From: Candidatus Woesearchaeota archaeon
GTDB lineage: Archaea; Nanobdellota; Nanobdellia; Woesearchaeales; GCA-2686295
Direction: 5' to 3'
NCBI GenBank assembly: GCA_002686295.1
Contig: NZBB01000021.1
Coordinates: 1 to 14,649 of the forward strand
Length of the DNA stretch: 14,649 nucleotides
A model generated the notes under the pieces. That model was not told the origin of the DNA and made no database searches. It saw nothing but the letters and a program-made list of their open reading frames with translations. This document shows positions 8,454 through 14,649 of this stretch, piece by piece (position 1 is the first letter of the stretch; the number at the start of each line of letters is the position of its first letter). Both the position numbers and the translations under genes were made by a program.

Positions 8454-9988
8454 AAAAAATACAACTATTCGGATATAATGAAGAATTACACGATAAAATA
8501 ACTTGTAAAAAAGGAGACTTCAAAAAACAAATTAACAACATAAAAAAAAAACAAAAAAAAACAATAGATATAAAATTCAACAAATTAAATTTTTACTGCA
8601 TAGACAAAATAATCACATTCGCTCTAAGATTAAAAAAAGAAAAAATAATTATTAAACAACCATTCTCTGTAAAACCATTAAACAACATCCTAAATAACTG
8701 GAACAAACAAATAAACAAATACAAACAAAAACTAAGAAAAAATAATATTTCTATAACAACAAACAACGAACTAATAGAATTATTAGACAACTTACAAAAA
8801 AAATCAAATGAACAAGATGAAAATGATTTATTAAGATTATTAGGAATTATTTCAGAGACAATCTTTATAGGACCAAATCAATTACTATTAGATATAAATA
8901 ATAGATGTAACACAGAATGTGTTTACTGCTGGATACATTCTCCTCATATTAAAAAAAAAACGTATTCAATGGATCAATATAAAAAACCAAAAGAAATAAG
9001 CTTTGAAATTTTTAAACGAATTATTGACGACGCAACAAAAATAGGTGTTGAGGATATAGTAATGGTTGGTGATGGCGAACCAACAATTCACTCACAATTT
9101 AATAAATTAATAAAATACATAAATAAAAAAGGTCTTTCAACAATGCTTTTTTCTAATGGATTAACATTTAATGAAAAGAAAATAAAAGCTATTGTAGACA
9201 ACAATGTTGGAACTTTGCAAATAAGCATTTCTGCAGCAACTCCTAAAACATATATTAAACTTCATCCAAGTACAAAAAAACAAGAATTTATGAATTTAAA
9301 AAAGAACATAAAAAAACTAGCAAAATATAAACATAAAAAAAAGAACAAAAGACTCCGCATAGTTATTGTTAATGTAATAAATAATCTTAACTATCACGAA
9401 TTAGTTAAAATGACTAACTTTGCTTGGAAAGTAGGTGCAAATGAAGTAGGATTTCAATTAATTGATCTTAGAGACTATAGCATGTACTTGAAGCTTTCAA
9501 AAGAACAAATAACTAGAGTGAAAAAAGATTTTAAAAAAATTAGATTATTAACAAAAATATATTATCTTCTTAGCTTTGGAAAATTCTTTGTTGGACATCA
9601 TTTAGATAGACAATTAGAAAATATTAACTTTAATACAGGAGATTGGTCTGAGAATGTTTATACAAAGAGAGGATGTTTTATCGGATGGTGGTTTGCTTAT
9701 TATCGTCTTAATGACATATTCACTTTTTGCTGTTCTATAAAAGAAGTTGAAAAATTAAAACATCTTCGTTTTAAAGATATATGGTTTTCTGATAATTATA
9801 ACAAGTTCCGTATTGCAGGAAAATACTTAAAAGAAAATAAAGATTTAGAATTCAAAGATGGAAGAAAACTCTTCGAATCAAAATGTAATAACTGCGACAA
9901 TACAGGACATTTAAATAAAATTCAAAGATTAATAAAAGAATTTGAACTAGAAAAGTTTGTTTTTAACAAATTTGAAGAAACTAAATAA
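8450..9988 (+). CDS. Radical SAM/SPASM-type enzyme with an unrecognised N-terminal extension
   Basis: This 512-residue protein starts at ATG 8450, overlapping the gene 4 stop by 4 nt. Residues 1-145 are very Lys/Asn/Ile-rich, mix predicted strand and helix (around FYCIDKIITFALRLKKE) and match no family I recognise. The radical SAM core follows: C153, C157, C160 (CNTECVYC, followed by WIHSP), then GDGEP at 207-211 where paralogues have GGGEP. SISAATPKTYIKLHPS matches the family phrase in genes 1, 3 and 6. The SPASM-like region has C409, C427-C428, C479 and C482 (C-x17-CC ... C-x2-C), enough for one auxiliary cluster. The middle region contains aromatic-rich GWWFAYY. The first 380 bases favour C-ending Asn codons (11 AAC, 7 AAT), unlike most of the operon, so the extension may have a separate origin. 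The substrate is unknown. Confidence 0.87.
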   Translation: MKKIQLFGYNEELHDKITCKKGDFKKQINNIKKKQKKTIDIKFNKLNFYCIDKIITFALRLKKEKIIIKQPFSVKPLNNILNNWNKQINKYKQKLRKNNISITTNNELIELLDNLQKKSNEQDENDLLRLLGIISETIFIGPNQLLLDINNRCNTECVYCWIHSPHIKKKTYSMDQYKKPKEISFEIFKRIIDDATKIGVEDIVMVGDGEPTIHSQFNKLIKYINKKGLSTMLFSNGLTFNEKKIKAIVDNNVGTLQISISAATPKTYIKLHPSTKKQEFMNLKKNIKKLAKYKHKKKNKRLRIVIVNVINNLNYHELVKMTNFAWKVGANEVGFQLIDLRDYSMYLKLSKEQITRVKKDFKKIRLLTKIYYLLSFGKFFVGHHLDRQLENINFNTGDWSENVYTKRGCFIGWWFAYYRLNDIFTFCCSIKEVEKLKHLRFKDIWFSDNYNKFRIAGKYLKENKDLEFKDGRKLFESKCNNCDNTGHLNKIQRLIKEFELEKFVFNKFEETK

Positions 9989-10116
9989 TAAAAGCATCAT
10001 AATAAATAATAAAATGACTTACAAAATAAAAAATGACTTACAAAAATAAAATACTGCAGACAACAAACAAATATTTCTTAGAGAATTCAAAAAAAACAAA
10101 AAGAAAAACTTACAAT
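9989..10116 (+). other. 128-nt gap before gene 6 with repeats and a gene-end relic
   Basis: This is the only sizeable break between genes 1 and 7. It holds a tandem 19/20-nt repeat and, near its right end, codons reading RIQKKQKEKLTI before a stop. The same ending occurs at the C-terminus of gene 3. No clear TATA box is placed correctly for gene 6, no Shine-Dalgarno site precedes ATG 10117, and no convincing small gene is present. Confidence 0.5.
10011..10049. repeat. Tandem 19/20-nt direct repeat
   Basis: Units 10011-10029 and 10030-10049 are identical except for one extra A in the second. Each contains ATGACTTAC. It looks like a local slippage or duplication product in non-coding DNA. Confidence 0.75.
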
Positions 10117-10120
10117 ATGA
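10082..10120 (+). pseudogene. Relic of a gene 3-like 3' end
   Basis: Between stops at 10079 and 10118 the frame reads RIQKKQKEKLTI. Gene 3 ends KKQKEKLII with its stop in the same ATGA relation to the next ATG. This is best explained as the leftover tail of a radical SAM gene that once abutted gene 6, or as a duplicated gene junction. The stretch is short and A-rich, so the call is moderate. Confidence 0.45.
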
Positions 10121-10128
10121 AAAACAAA
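10090..10128. repeat. Junction block, copy 2 (pairs with 7428-7466)
   Basis: This matches 7428-7466 with one mismatch in 39 bases. It spans the relic gene end and the first four codons (MKNK) of gene 6, and so supports ATG 10117 as the gene 6 start. Confidence 0.7.
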
Positions 10129-11331
10129 ATTAAAAGTTTAAAGCAACAAGCAAAGATAGCACAGGGAATTCTTGATAAGAAAGTATATACTGGACCTTGG
10201 TCTGTGCAGATTGACCTGACTAATAAATGTAATAATGATTGTATTGCATGCTGGTGCCACTCTCCTTTACTTGGAGATAAAGCTATGAAACCAGAAATCA
10301 AGAAGAAGTTTTTAACATATGAAACAGTCATAAAATTGATTGATGATTTAGACGAATTAGGAGTTAAAGATATTTATTTTACCGGTGGCGGAGAACCATT
10401 TATGCATCCGAGAATATTTGATATTATGAAGCATATAAAAAGCAAAGCAATTCATCTTGATATGAGTACTAACTTTACTTTAATAAATGAAAAAATAGCT
10501 GATCAACTTATTGAATTACATGTTGACCATATGAATCTTAGCTTATGGTCTGCAACGCCGAAAACATATGCAAAGCAACATCCTAATAAGAACAAAAATA
10601 CTTTCAGAAGAATGGAAGAAATGATAGAATATATTAATAAAAGAAAAAAAGAAAAAAAACTATTGAAGCCTGAGCTTGGAATGTATAATGTCATAACAAT
10701 TCATAACTATGAGGAAGTTAATAAGATGATAGATTTTGCTTTCAAGCATCGAATGCATGACATTGATTTTACTCCTGTTGATACAGTTCCTGATAGAACA
10801 GGTATTTTAAAACTTAACAAAAAACATAGAAAGATTATAACAGATAAAATAAATGCTATGCCAAAACAGATTGAGGCACTTGAGAAAACATATAATCATA
10901 AACTAGAATTCAGAAATCATCATAGCTTTCTAAGAAGAATGCAAAACCCAGATGCGGATAGTGCTAATTATGACTCTGATATTCTTGATTCATTACCTTC
11001 ATGCTATGCTGGCTGGACTTTTGCAAGAGTATTGGCAACCGGAGAGGTTAATTCCTGTCTTAAATCTTTCAAAATTCCAGTTGGAAATATTTACGAACAA
11101 AGTTTCAAAGACATATGGTTTGGGAAAAAACAGCGATGTTTCAGAAAACACACAATTGACTATGATAAGAACAATCCTTATTTTGATAATATTGGAAATG
11201 ATCGTTCAATTAAAAAACAGGGTTGTTATAAATGCTGTGATAATCTTGGATTTAATTTGTTGGTTCATGAAAAGATTTCAAAACTTAACCCGGTTAAAAA
11301 ACAACTATTGAAGATTGGAAGAGTAATATGA
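10117..11331 (+). CDS. Radical SAM/SPASM-type enzyme, paralogue of gene 1 and of gene 3 unit 4
   Basis: This 404-residue protein starts at ATG 10117, chosen because the same block marks the gene 4 start. An in-frame ATG at 10033 would add 28 residues of repeat-derived sequence. The radical SAM motif is C38, C42, C45 (CNNDCIAC, followed by WCHSPLLGD), with GGGEP at 90-94. NLSLWSATPKTYAKQHPNK is the family phrase, and an NVITIHNY strand follows. The SPASM-like region has C296, C314 and C370/C373/C374. The spacing C-x17-C is kept, but the CC pair of the paralogues is a single Cys here (NSCLKS), so the second Cys of the pair is probably not a ligand. One auxiliary cluster is likely. The stop overlaps the ATG of the GT2 gene (ATGA), which ties this enzyme closely to glycosyl transfer. 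The substrate is unknown. Confidence 0.9.
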   Translation: MKNKIKSLKQQAKIAQGILDKKVYTGPWSVQIDLTNKCNNDCIACWCHSPLLGDKAMKPEIKKKFLTYETVIKLIDDLDELGVKDIYFTGGGEPFMHPRIFDIMKHIKSKAIHLDMSTNFTLINEKIADQLIELHVDHMNLSLWSATPKTYAKQHPNKNKNTFRRMEEMIEYINKRKKEKKLLKPELGMYNVITIHNYEEVNKMIDFAFKHRMHDIDFTPVDTVPDRTGILKLNKKHRKIITDKINAMPKQIEALEKTYNHKLEFRNHHSFLRRMQNPDADSANYDSDILDSLPSCYAGWTFARVLATGEVNSCLKSFKIPVGNIYEQSFKDIWFGKKQRCFRKHTIDYDKNNPYFDNIGNDRSIKKQGCYKCCDNLGFNLLVHEKISKLNPVKKQLLKIGRVI

Positions 11332-12137
11332 AAATATCTGTCTATGTTCCTTGTTATAATTCTGAAAGAACAATAGAAGAATGTATTCAAAGTCTGAAAA
11401 ATCAAAGTTTAAAACCAAATGAAATAATTGTTATAAATGATTGTTCAATAGATAATACTACAAAGAAAGTAAAAAAGTTTAAAGTTAGAATTCTTAATCA
11501 TAAAGAGAATAAAGGTCTTGCAGAAGCAAGAAATACTGGCATAAAGAATGCAAAAAACGAACTTGTTGCAGCAATAGATAGTGATTGTATTGCCGAAAAA
11601 GACTGGTTGAAGAACTTAGCTAATTCTTTAAATAAAAAAATTGTTGGTGTTGGCGGGAAATTGATTGAAAAAGAAAAAACAAACGCAGATAAATGGAGAG
11701 TAAAACATATGAGACAACATTGGGGAAATAAAAATATTATTAATCCAGAATATGTTGCAGGAAACAATACTTTATTCAAAAAATCGATAATAAAAAAAAT
11801 AAATTATTATAATAAAAAATACAAAACTAACTATGAAGACGTTGATCTTTGCAAAAGATTAAGAAAACAAAAATATGAATATATTTATCAGCCAAAAGCA
11901 AAAGCGAAACATTTAGCAGAAGACAACACTAAATCTGTTCTTGATAGACATTGGAAACATATGTTCTGGGATTATCCAACACCAAATACTTTTTCAAAAA
12001 AGATTTTAAAACTGATAATAAACTTTTATACAATGTTAAAATTTTTATTATCAGATATTTTTACAAGAACAGAATTTATTCAAATAGATATGAATCTGTT
12101 TTTTCACCATACAAAGAAAGATTTAAAGTATAAATAA
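11328..12137 (+). CDS. GT2 family glycosyltransferase
   Basis: This 269-residue protein is a GT-A fold, family 2 glycosyltransferase, expected to move a sugar from a nucleotide donor with inversion. The N-terminus is SVYVPCYNSERTIEECIQSL, followed by VINDCSIDNT (nucleotide-binding strand) and GLAEARNTGI. The DxD-type metal site is D84-S85-D86 in AIDSDC. EYVAGNNTLFK is an acceptor-loop motif, and E170-D171 in NYEDVDLCKRL is the likely catalytic-base region. No clear transmembrane segment is seen; a C-terminal helix (KLIINFYTMLKFLLSDIF) could lie on the membrane. ATG 11328 overlaps the gene 6 stop by 4 nt, with GGAAGAG at 11317-11323 as a possible ribosome site. The acceptor is unknown. Polysaccharide, glycolipid or glycoprotein synthesis at the cell surface is the usual setting. 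Confidence 0.92.
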   Translation: MKISVYVPCYNSERTIEECIQSLKNQSLKPNEIIVINDCSIDNTTKKVKKFKVRILNHKENKGLAEARNTGIKNAKNELVAAIDSDCIAEKDWLKNLANSLNKKIVGVGGKLIEKEKTNADKWRVKHMRQHWGNKNIINPEYVAGNNTLFKKSIIKKINYYNKKYKTNYEDVDLCKRLRKQKYEYIYQPKAKAKHLAEDNTKSVLDRHWKHMFWDYPTPNTFSKKILKLIINFYTMLKFLLSDIFTRTEFIQIDMNLFFHHTKKDLKYK

Positions 12138-12140
12138 ATA

Positions 12141-12149
12141 TTTATAAAT
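12141..12149 (+). promoter_or_regulatory. TATA box for a probably leaderless gene 8 transcript
   Basis: TTTATAAAT is centred about 28 nt before ATG 12173. Archaeal transcription usually starts about 25-27 nt downstream of the TATA centre, which puts the start at or next to the ATG. No Shine-Dalgarno site lies between them, as expected for a leaderless mRNA. A second TATA-like stretch (12129-12136) overlaps the gene 7 stop. AT-richness makes chance matches common. Confidence 0.5.
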
Positions 12150-12172
12150 CGTCGCTACTTCTCAAAAGTAAA

Positions 12173-13798
12173 ATGTCGAAGATAATTTTGTTTTCTCACA
12201 GACCTGTATTTCAGAAAGGTCTTACTTCCGGACCAGGAATAAGAATATTTGAGATTGCAAAAGCACTGGCAGAAAAAGGACACAAAGTATCTTTAGCAGA
12301 GAAAGAAAGAGAAAAACAAGAAGTAAAAAATAAAGTTAAATTTATTGCATGGAATGAAGAATTATTAGAAGATATAAATAAAAAATTTGATGTTGTGTTC
12401 ATACAAAACTGGTGTAGCAACCCAATATTTCTTGATAAGATAAGCTGTTTGCCAATAATTGTTGACATATATTCACCTTATTTAATGGAACATGTTTATT
12501 ATCATTATAAACTAACAAGACATGGCTTTAATGATTTTGCAACAAATGTAATGATTCCTTACATAACACCATTTCTTTATGGGGATTTCTTTATTTGTGC
12601 TAATGAAGAACAAATGGATTATTATAATGGAGTTTTAACAACTATTGGAAGAATAAATCCAGGCATAAGTAAAGAAAAAATTATGGATATAGTTCCCAAT
12701 GGACTAAAAAGAATAAAAATACAAAACAAACATATTCTTAAGAAAAAAATCGGAGATAAAAAAATAATTCTTTGGCCAGGAGGATTTTTTCCTTGGCTCG
12801 ACCCATTAACAACTATTAATGCAATAGAAGAAGTGAAGAAAAAAGAGAATAATGTTGCATTGGTTTTTGTTGGAGCAAATAATCCAAATGCGCCTCAAGC
12901 ATTAACTAGAAAATATATTAAAGAAATTAAAAAGTATATTAAAGCTAAACAATTAGAAAAAAATGTTTTTTTCCTTCCTTGGTTAAAACAACAAGATTAC
13001 TTTAATCTTTTTGCAGAAACAGATATTTGTATTGTAACACATAAGAAAACTTTTGAATCAAGATTGTCTTCCCGCTCAAGAACATTAGATGCAATTCAAA
13101 CAGCGACACCAGTAATAACAACCAACGGAGATCCTGTTTCAAACTTGATTAAAGAAAACAAACTAGGATTTGTTGTAAAAGAAAAAGATTATAAAAATTT
13201 GGCTGAAAAAATAATTTTGATTCTTGAAAAAGAAAGAAAAAATATTGCCAGTAGACAAGAAAAGTTTTTAAAAAAATCTTTAGATTGGAAAAACACGGTT
13301 TCTCTATTAGATGATTTTTGCAAAAAACCAAGAAAAGACGATTACAAAATAGAAACAAATCCTTATAGCATAATAAATGAAACAATAAAGCTCTCAAAAA
13401 CAGAATTAGAAGCAAAAAACAAAGAAATAAATGAAGAAAAGATAAATAAACAAATAGAAATAGTAAGAAGAGACGAAGAAATAAGACAAAGAGACGAAAT
13501 AATAAAACAACAAACAAAATACCTACAAAACAAAGAAATAAACATAATAAAAAAAGACGAAATAATAAAACAACAAACAAAATACCTACAAAACAAAGAT
13601 GAACAAATAAATAATCAAACAAAACTATTAAGAAACAAAGAACGAGAAGCAACAGAATTATTAAAAATCATCAATAAACAGAGAGAAACAATTGAAAAAA
13701 TAAGCACGATAATAGGCAGATTCAAAGGATCAGTAACTTATCCATTCTACAAATTAACAAGCAAAATTGGAAGAACTTACAAAAAATTAATCAAATAG
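12173..13798 (+). CDS. GT4-like glycosyltransferase with C-terminal coiled coil
   Basis: This 541-residue protein has a GT-B fold. The N-terminal Rossmann half (about 1-185) has GPGIRIFEIAKALAEKGHKV, the acceptor-side glycine motif. The donor-side half (about 186-385) has ILWPGGFFPWLDPLTTINAI, ALVFVGA, and ESRLSSRSRTLDAIQTATPV with TNGDPVSNLI. The standard GT4 EX7E pair is not seen; the SxRxRxLD form matches a GT4 subgroup I recall from surface-polysaccharide loci. Residues about 400-515 form a long charged coiled coil with an exact internal repeat, then GSVTYPFYKLTSKIGR near the C-terminus. The coil could give oligomers or set distances to a partner or membrane. It is separated from gene 7 by 35 nt with its own TATA box. 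The 3' end overlaps gene 9 on the other strand by 8 nt. The sugar and acceptor are unknown. Confidence 0.88.
   Translation: MSKIILFSHRPVFQKGLTSGPGIRIFEIAKALAEKGHKVSLAEKEREKQEVKNKVKFIAWNEELLEDINKKFDVVFIQNWCSNPIFLDKISCLPIIVDIYSPYLMEHVYYHYKLTRHGFNDFATNVMIPYITPFLYGDFFICANEEQMDYYNGVLTTIGRINPGISKEKIMDIVPNGLKRIKIQNKHILKKKIGDKKIILWPGGFFPWLDPLTTINAIEEVKKKENNVALVFVGANNPNAPQALTRKYIKEIKKYIKAKQLEKNVFFLPWLKQQDYFNLFAETDICIVTHKKTFESRLSSRSRTLDAIQTATPVITTNGDPVSNLIKENKLGFVVKEKDYKNLAEKIILILEKERKNIASRQEKFLKKSLDWKNTVSLLDDFCKKPRKDDYKIETNPYSIINETIKLSKTELEAKNKEINEEKINKQIEIVRRDEEIRQRDEIIKQQTKYLQNKEINIIKKDEIIKQQTKYLQNKDEQINNQTKLLRNKEREATELLKIINKQRETIEKISTIIGRFKGSVTYPFYKLTSKIGRTYKKLIK
13492..13599. repeat. Exact 45-bp direct repeat in the gene 8 coiled coil, 63-bp period
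   Basis: 13492-13536 and 13555-13599 are identical over 45 bases and encode DEIIKQQTKYLQNK twice. The period is 63 bp, 21 residues or exactly three heptads, so the duplication keeps the coiled-coil register. Full identity at DNA level suggests it is recent or kept by conversion. Confidence 0.85.
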
Positions 13799-14649
13799 AC
13801 TCTTGAAAAGGAACAATTAAACCACGATTCATTAAACAACCATCACAAACTTTATGAAACTTATTCTCATACAATTTCTTTCTAAATCTATAATACTTTG
13901 CTGAGTTCCAAATACTTAAAAGATTGTTTTTATTTACATTTCCAAAAAACAATTTTTTATGTCGCATCTTTTCACCAAAAAAATAAAAAGGCCTATCATA
14001 AGAAAGAAGTGGACATGGAACAACATCTCCTTCAGCACTAACATAAAGAGTGTCTTTAAATATACAACTTTTTTTCTTGAAAGGAATAAGAGAAGGCAAC
14101 TGAAGATTTATCCCATAATTAACAGCTTTTTCTTTAGCTAAAGAAAAATATTTGTTGTAATGCTCAATATCAGAATGATAAATTATTTCATCAGACATTT
14201 CAGAACTATAAGGCTCTAAACCAAGAACACAAATTTCTTTAACATTCAATTTATTAGCTAAATCTATCAAATTAGGTAATTCAAATATATTCTTTTTCAT
14301 CGCAACAAAAACAAAAACAATTGAAGGATTATTATTTTCAAATTTTTTTTTAGCTTCATTCAATAATTCAATATTTTTTATTACTTTATCAAAATCGGCG
14401 TTTTTTCTTATTGAATCAAAAGTCTTCTTTGTTGAACCATCAAATGAGAATCTAATAATATCAATACCAGACAACACAATATTCTCAATTATTCTTTTTG
14501 ATAAAAGCGTACCATTAGTAGGAAAACCAACTTTAGTTTTATGTGAAACAGATTTAACTTTCGACACAAAGTTAAAAATATTTTTATTCATAAAAGGTTC
14601 TGCATTACAATCAAAATCTATATAATCCAACATCGGAACTACATCAATT
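13791..14649 (-). CDS. Radical SAM/SPASM-type enzyme, C-terminal part (5' end off window)
   Basis: The leftward frame stays open to the right edge (IDVVP precedes the Met codon at 14631-14633), so that Met is internal and the gene starts off-window with its CxxxCxxC motif. Near the edge, DFDCNAEPFMN stands where GGEP normally lies, a variant akin to MNEP in gene 2. The barrel has FPTNGTLL and IIRFSFDGS. The tail has C190, C207, C263 and C266 (counted from the Met at 14633; C-x16-C ... C-x2-C), a SPASM-like set for one auxiliary cluster, with GDVVPCP and GNVNKNNLLSIW typical of the family. It is convergent with gene 8 and its stop lies inside the last codons of that gene (13791-13798 shared), with no room for a separate terminator. 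It belongs to another transcript, but its family suggests the same pathway. Confidence 0.87.
   Translation of the reverse strand, partial: IDVVPMLDYIDFDCNAEPFMNKNIFNFVSKVKSVSHKTKVGFPTNGTLLSKRIIENIVLSGIDIIRFSFDGSTKKTFDSIRKNADFDKVIKNIELLNEAKKKFENNNPSIVFVFVAMKKNIFELPNLIDLANKLNVKEICVLGLEPYSSEMSDEIIYHSDIEHYNKYFSLAKEKAVNYGINLQLPSLIPFKKKSCIFKDTLYVSAEGDVVPCPLLSYDRPFYFFGEKMRHKKLFFGNVNKNNLLSIWNSAKYYRFRKKLYENKFHKVCDGCLMNRGLIVPFQESI

Noticed and set aside
10014..10049. Tiny frame (about 11 codons) as a RiPP precursor for the SPASM enzymes
   Set aside because: It is made of repeat sequence, has no leader/core look, no Cys or Gly core and no ribosome site. No other precursor-like frame was seen.
10033..10116. 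ATG 10033 as gene 6 start
   Set aside because: The added 28 residues come from the tandem repeat and the gene-end relic; ATG 10117 matches the gene 4 start block.
10952..11311. Rightward 119-codon frame within gene 6
   Set aside because: It overlaps the SPASM-like region of gene 6 in another frame and matches nothing recognisable.
13149..13652. Long leftward frame rich in Leu, Phe and Val, looking like a membrane protein
   Set aside because: It lies opposite the Lys/Glu/Gln-rich coiled coil of gene 8; the reverse complement of such codons gives Leu/Phe runs. The forward gene has clear domains.
13953..13958. T-run as a terminator for gene 8
   Set aside because: T-runs of this length are common in this AT-rich DNA, and this one lies inside gene 9 code.
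1..14649. tRNA, rRNA, CRISPR arrays, insertion sequences
   Set aside because: No cloverleaf, conserved rRNA stretch, regularly spaced repeat array, transposase or terminal inverted repeats was seen by eye.

Overview
This window is strongly AT-rich, with long A-runs and mostly AGA arginine codons. It is packed with co-directional genes joined by 4-nt ATGA start/stop overlaps. Together with GGTG/GTGAGG-type ribosome binding sites and one archaeal-looking TATA box placed for a leaderless start, this suggests a small-genome archaeon, perhaps DPANN (Woesearchaeota/Pacearchaeota-like). That assignment is inference; no rRNA or other taxonomic marker is present. TGA is used as a stop, so the code is standard on that point.

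Layout. Eight genes read rightward and one leftward. (1) 1-714: C-terminal part of a radical SAM/SPASM-type enzyme cut by the window edge. (2) 692-1579: a second, shorter radical SAM/SPASM-type enzyme. (3) 1576-7458: a 1960-residue protein made of three complete tandem cobalamin-binding radical SAM units followed by a fourth radical SAM/SPASM-type unit. (4) 7455-8453: radical SAM/SPASM enzyme. (5) 8450-9988: radical SAM/SPASM-type enzyme with an unrecognised N-terminal extension of about 145 residues. A 128-nt gap carries short repeats and a relic of a gene end. (6) 10117-11331: radical SAM/SPASM-type enzyme. (7) 11328-12137: GT2 glycosyltransferase. (8) 12173-13798: GT4-like glycosyltransferase with a long C-terminal coiled coil, probably transcribed from its own promoter. 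(9) complement 13791-14649: another radical SAM/SPASM-type enzyme, cut by the right edge, whose 3' end overlaps gene 8 by 8 nt.

How it may work together. Seven genes carry ten radical SAM modules, three of them of the B12-binding class. Six of the seven SPASM-like regions have only four or five cysteines with closely similar spacing, suggesting one auxiliary [4Fe-4S] cluster each. Gene 1, the last unit of gene 3, gene 6 and, more distantly, gene 5 are paralogues. The link to two glycosyltransferases makes radical modification of a surface glycan, glycolipid or sugar precursor the most economical idea. Substrate and reactions cannot be read from the sequence, and no RiPP precursor peptide was found. 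The most notable object is the tetra-modular protein of gene 3. Signs of recent rearrangement (a shared junction block, a sharp codon-composition switch, exact repeats) suggest the locus grew by duplication and fusion.
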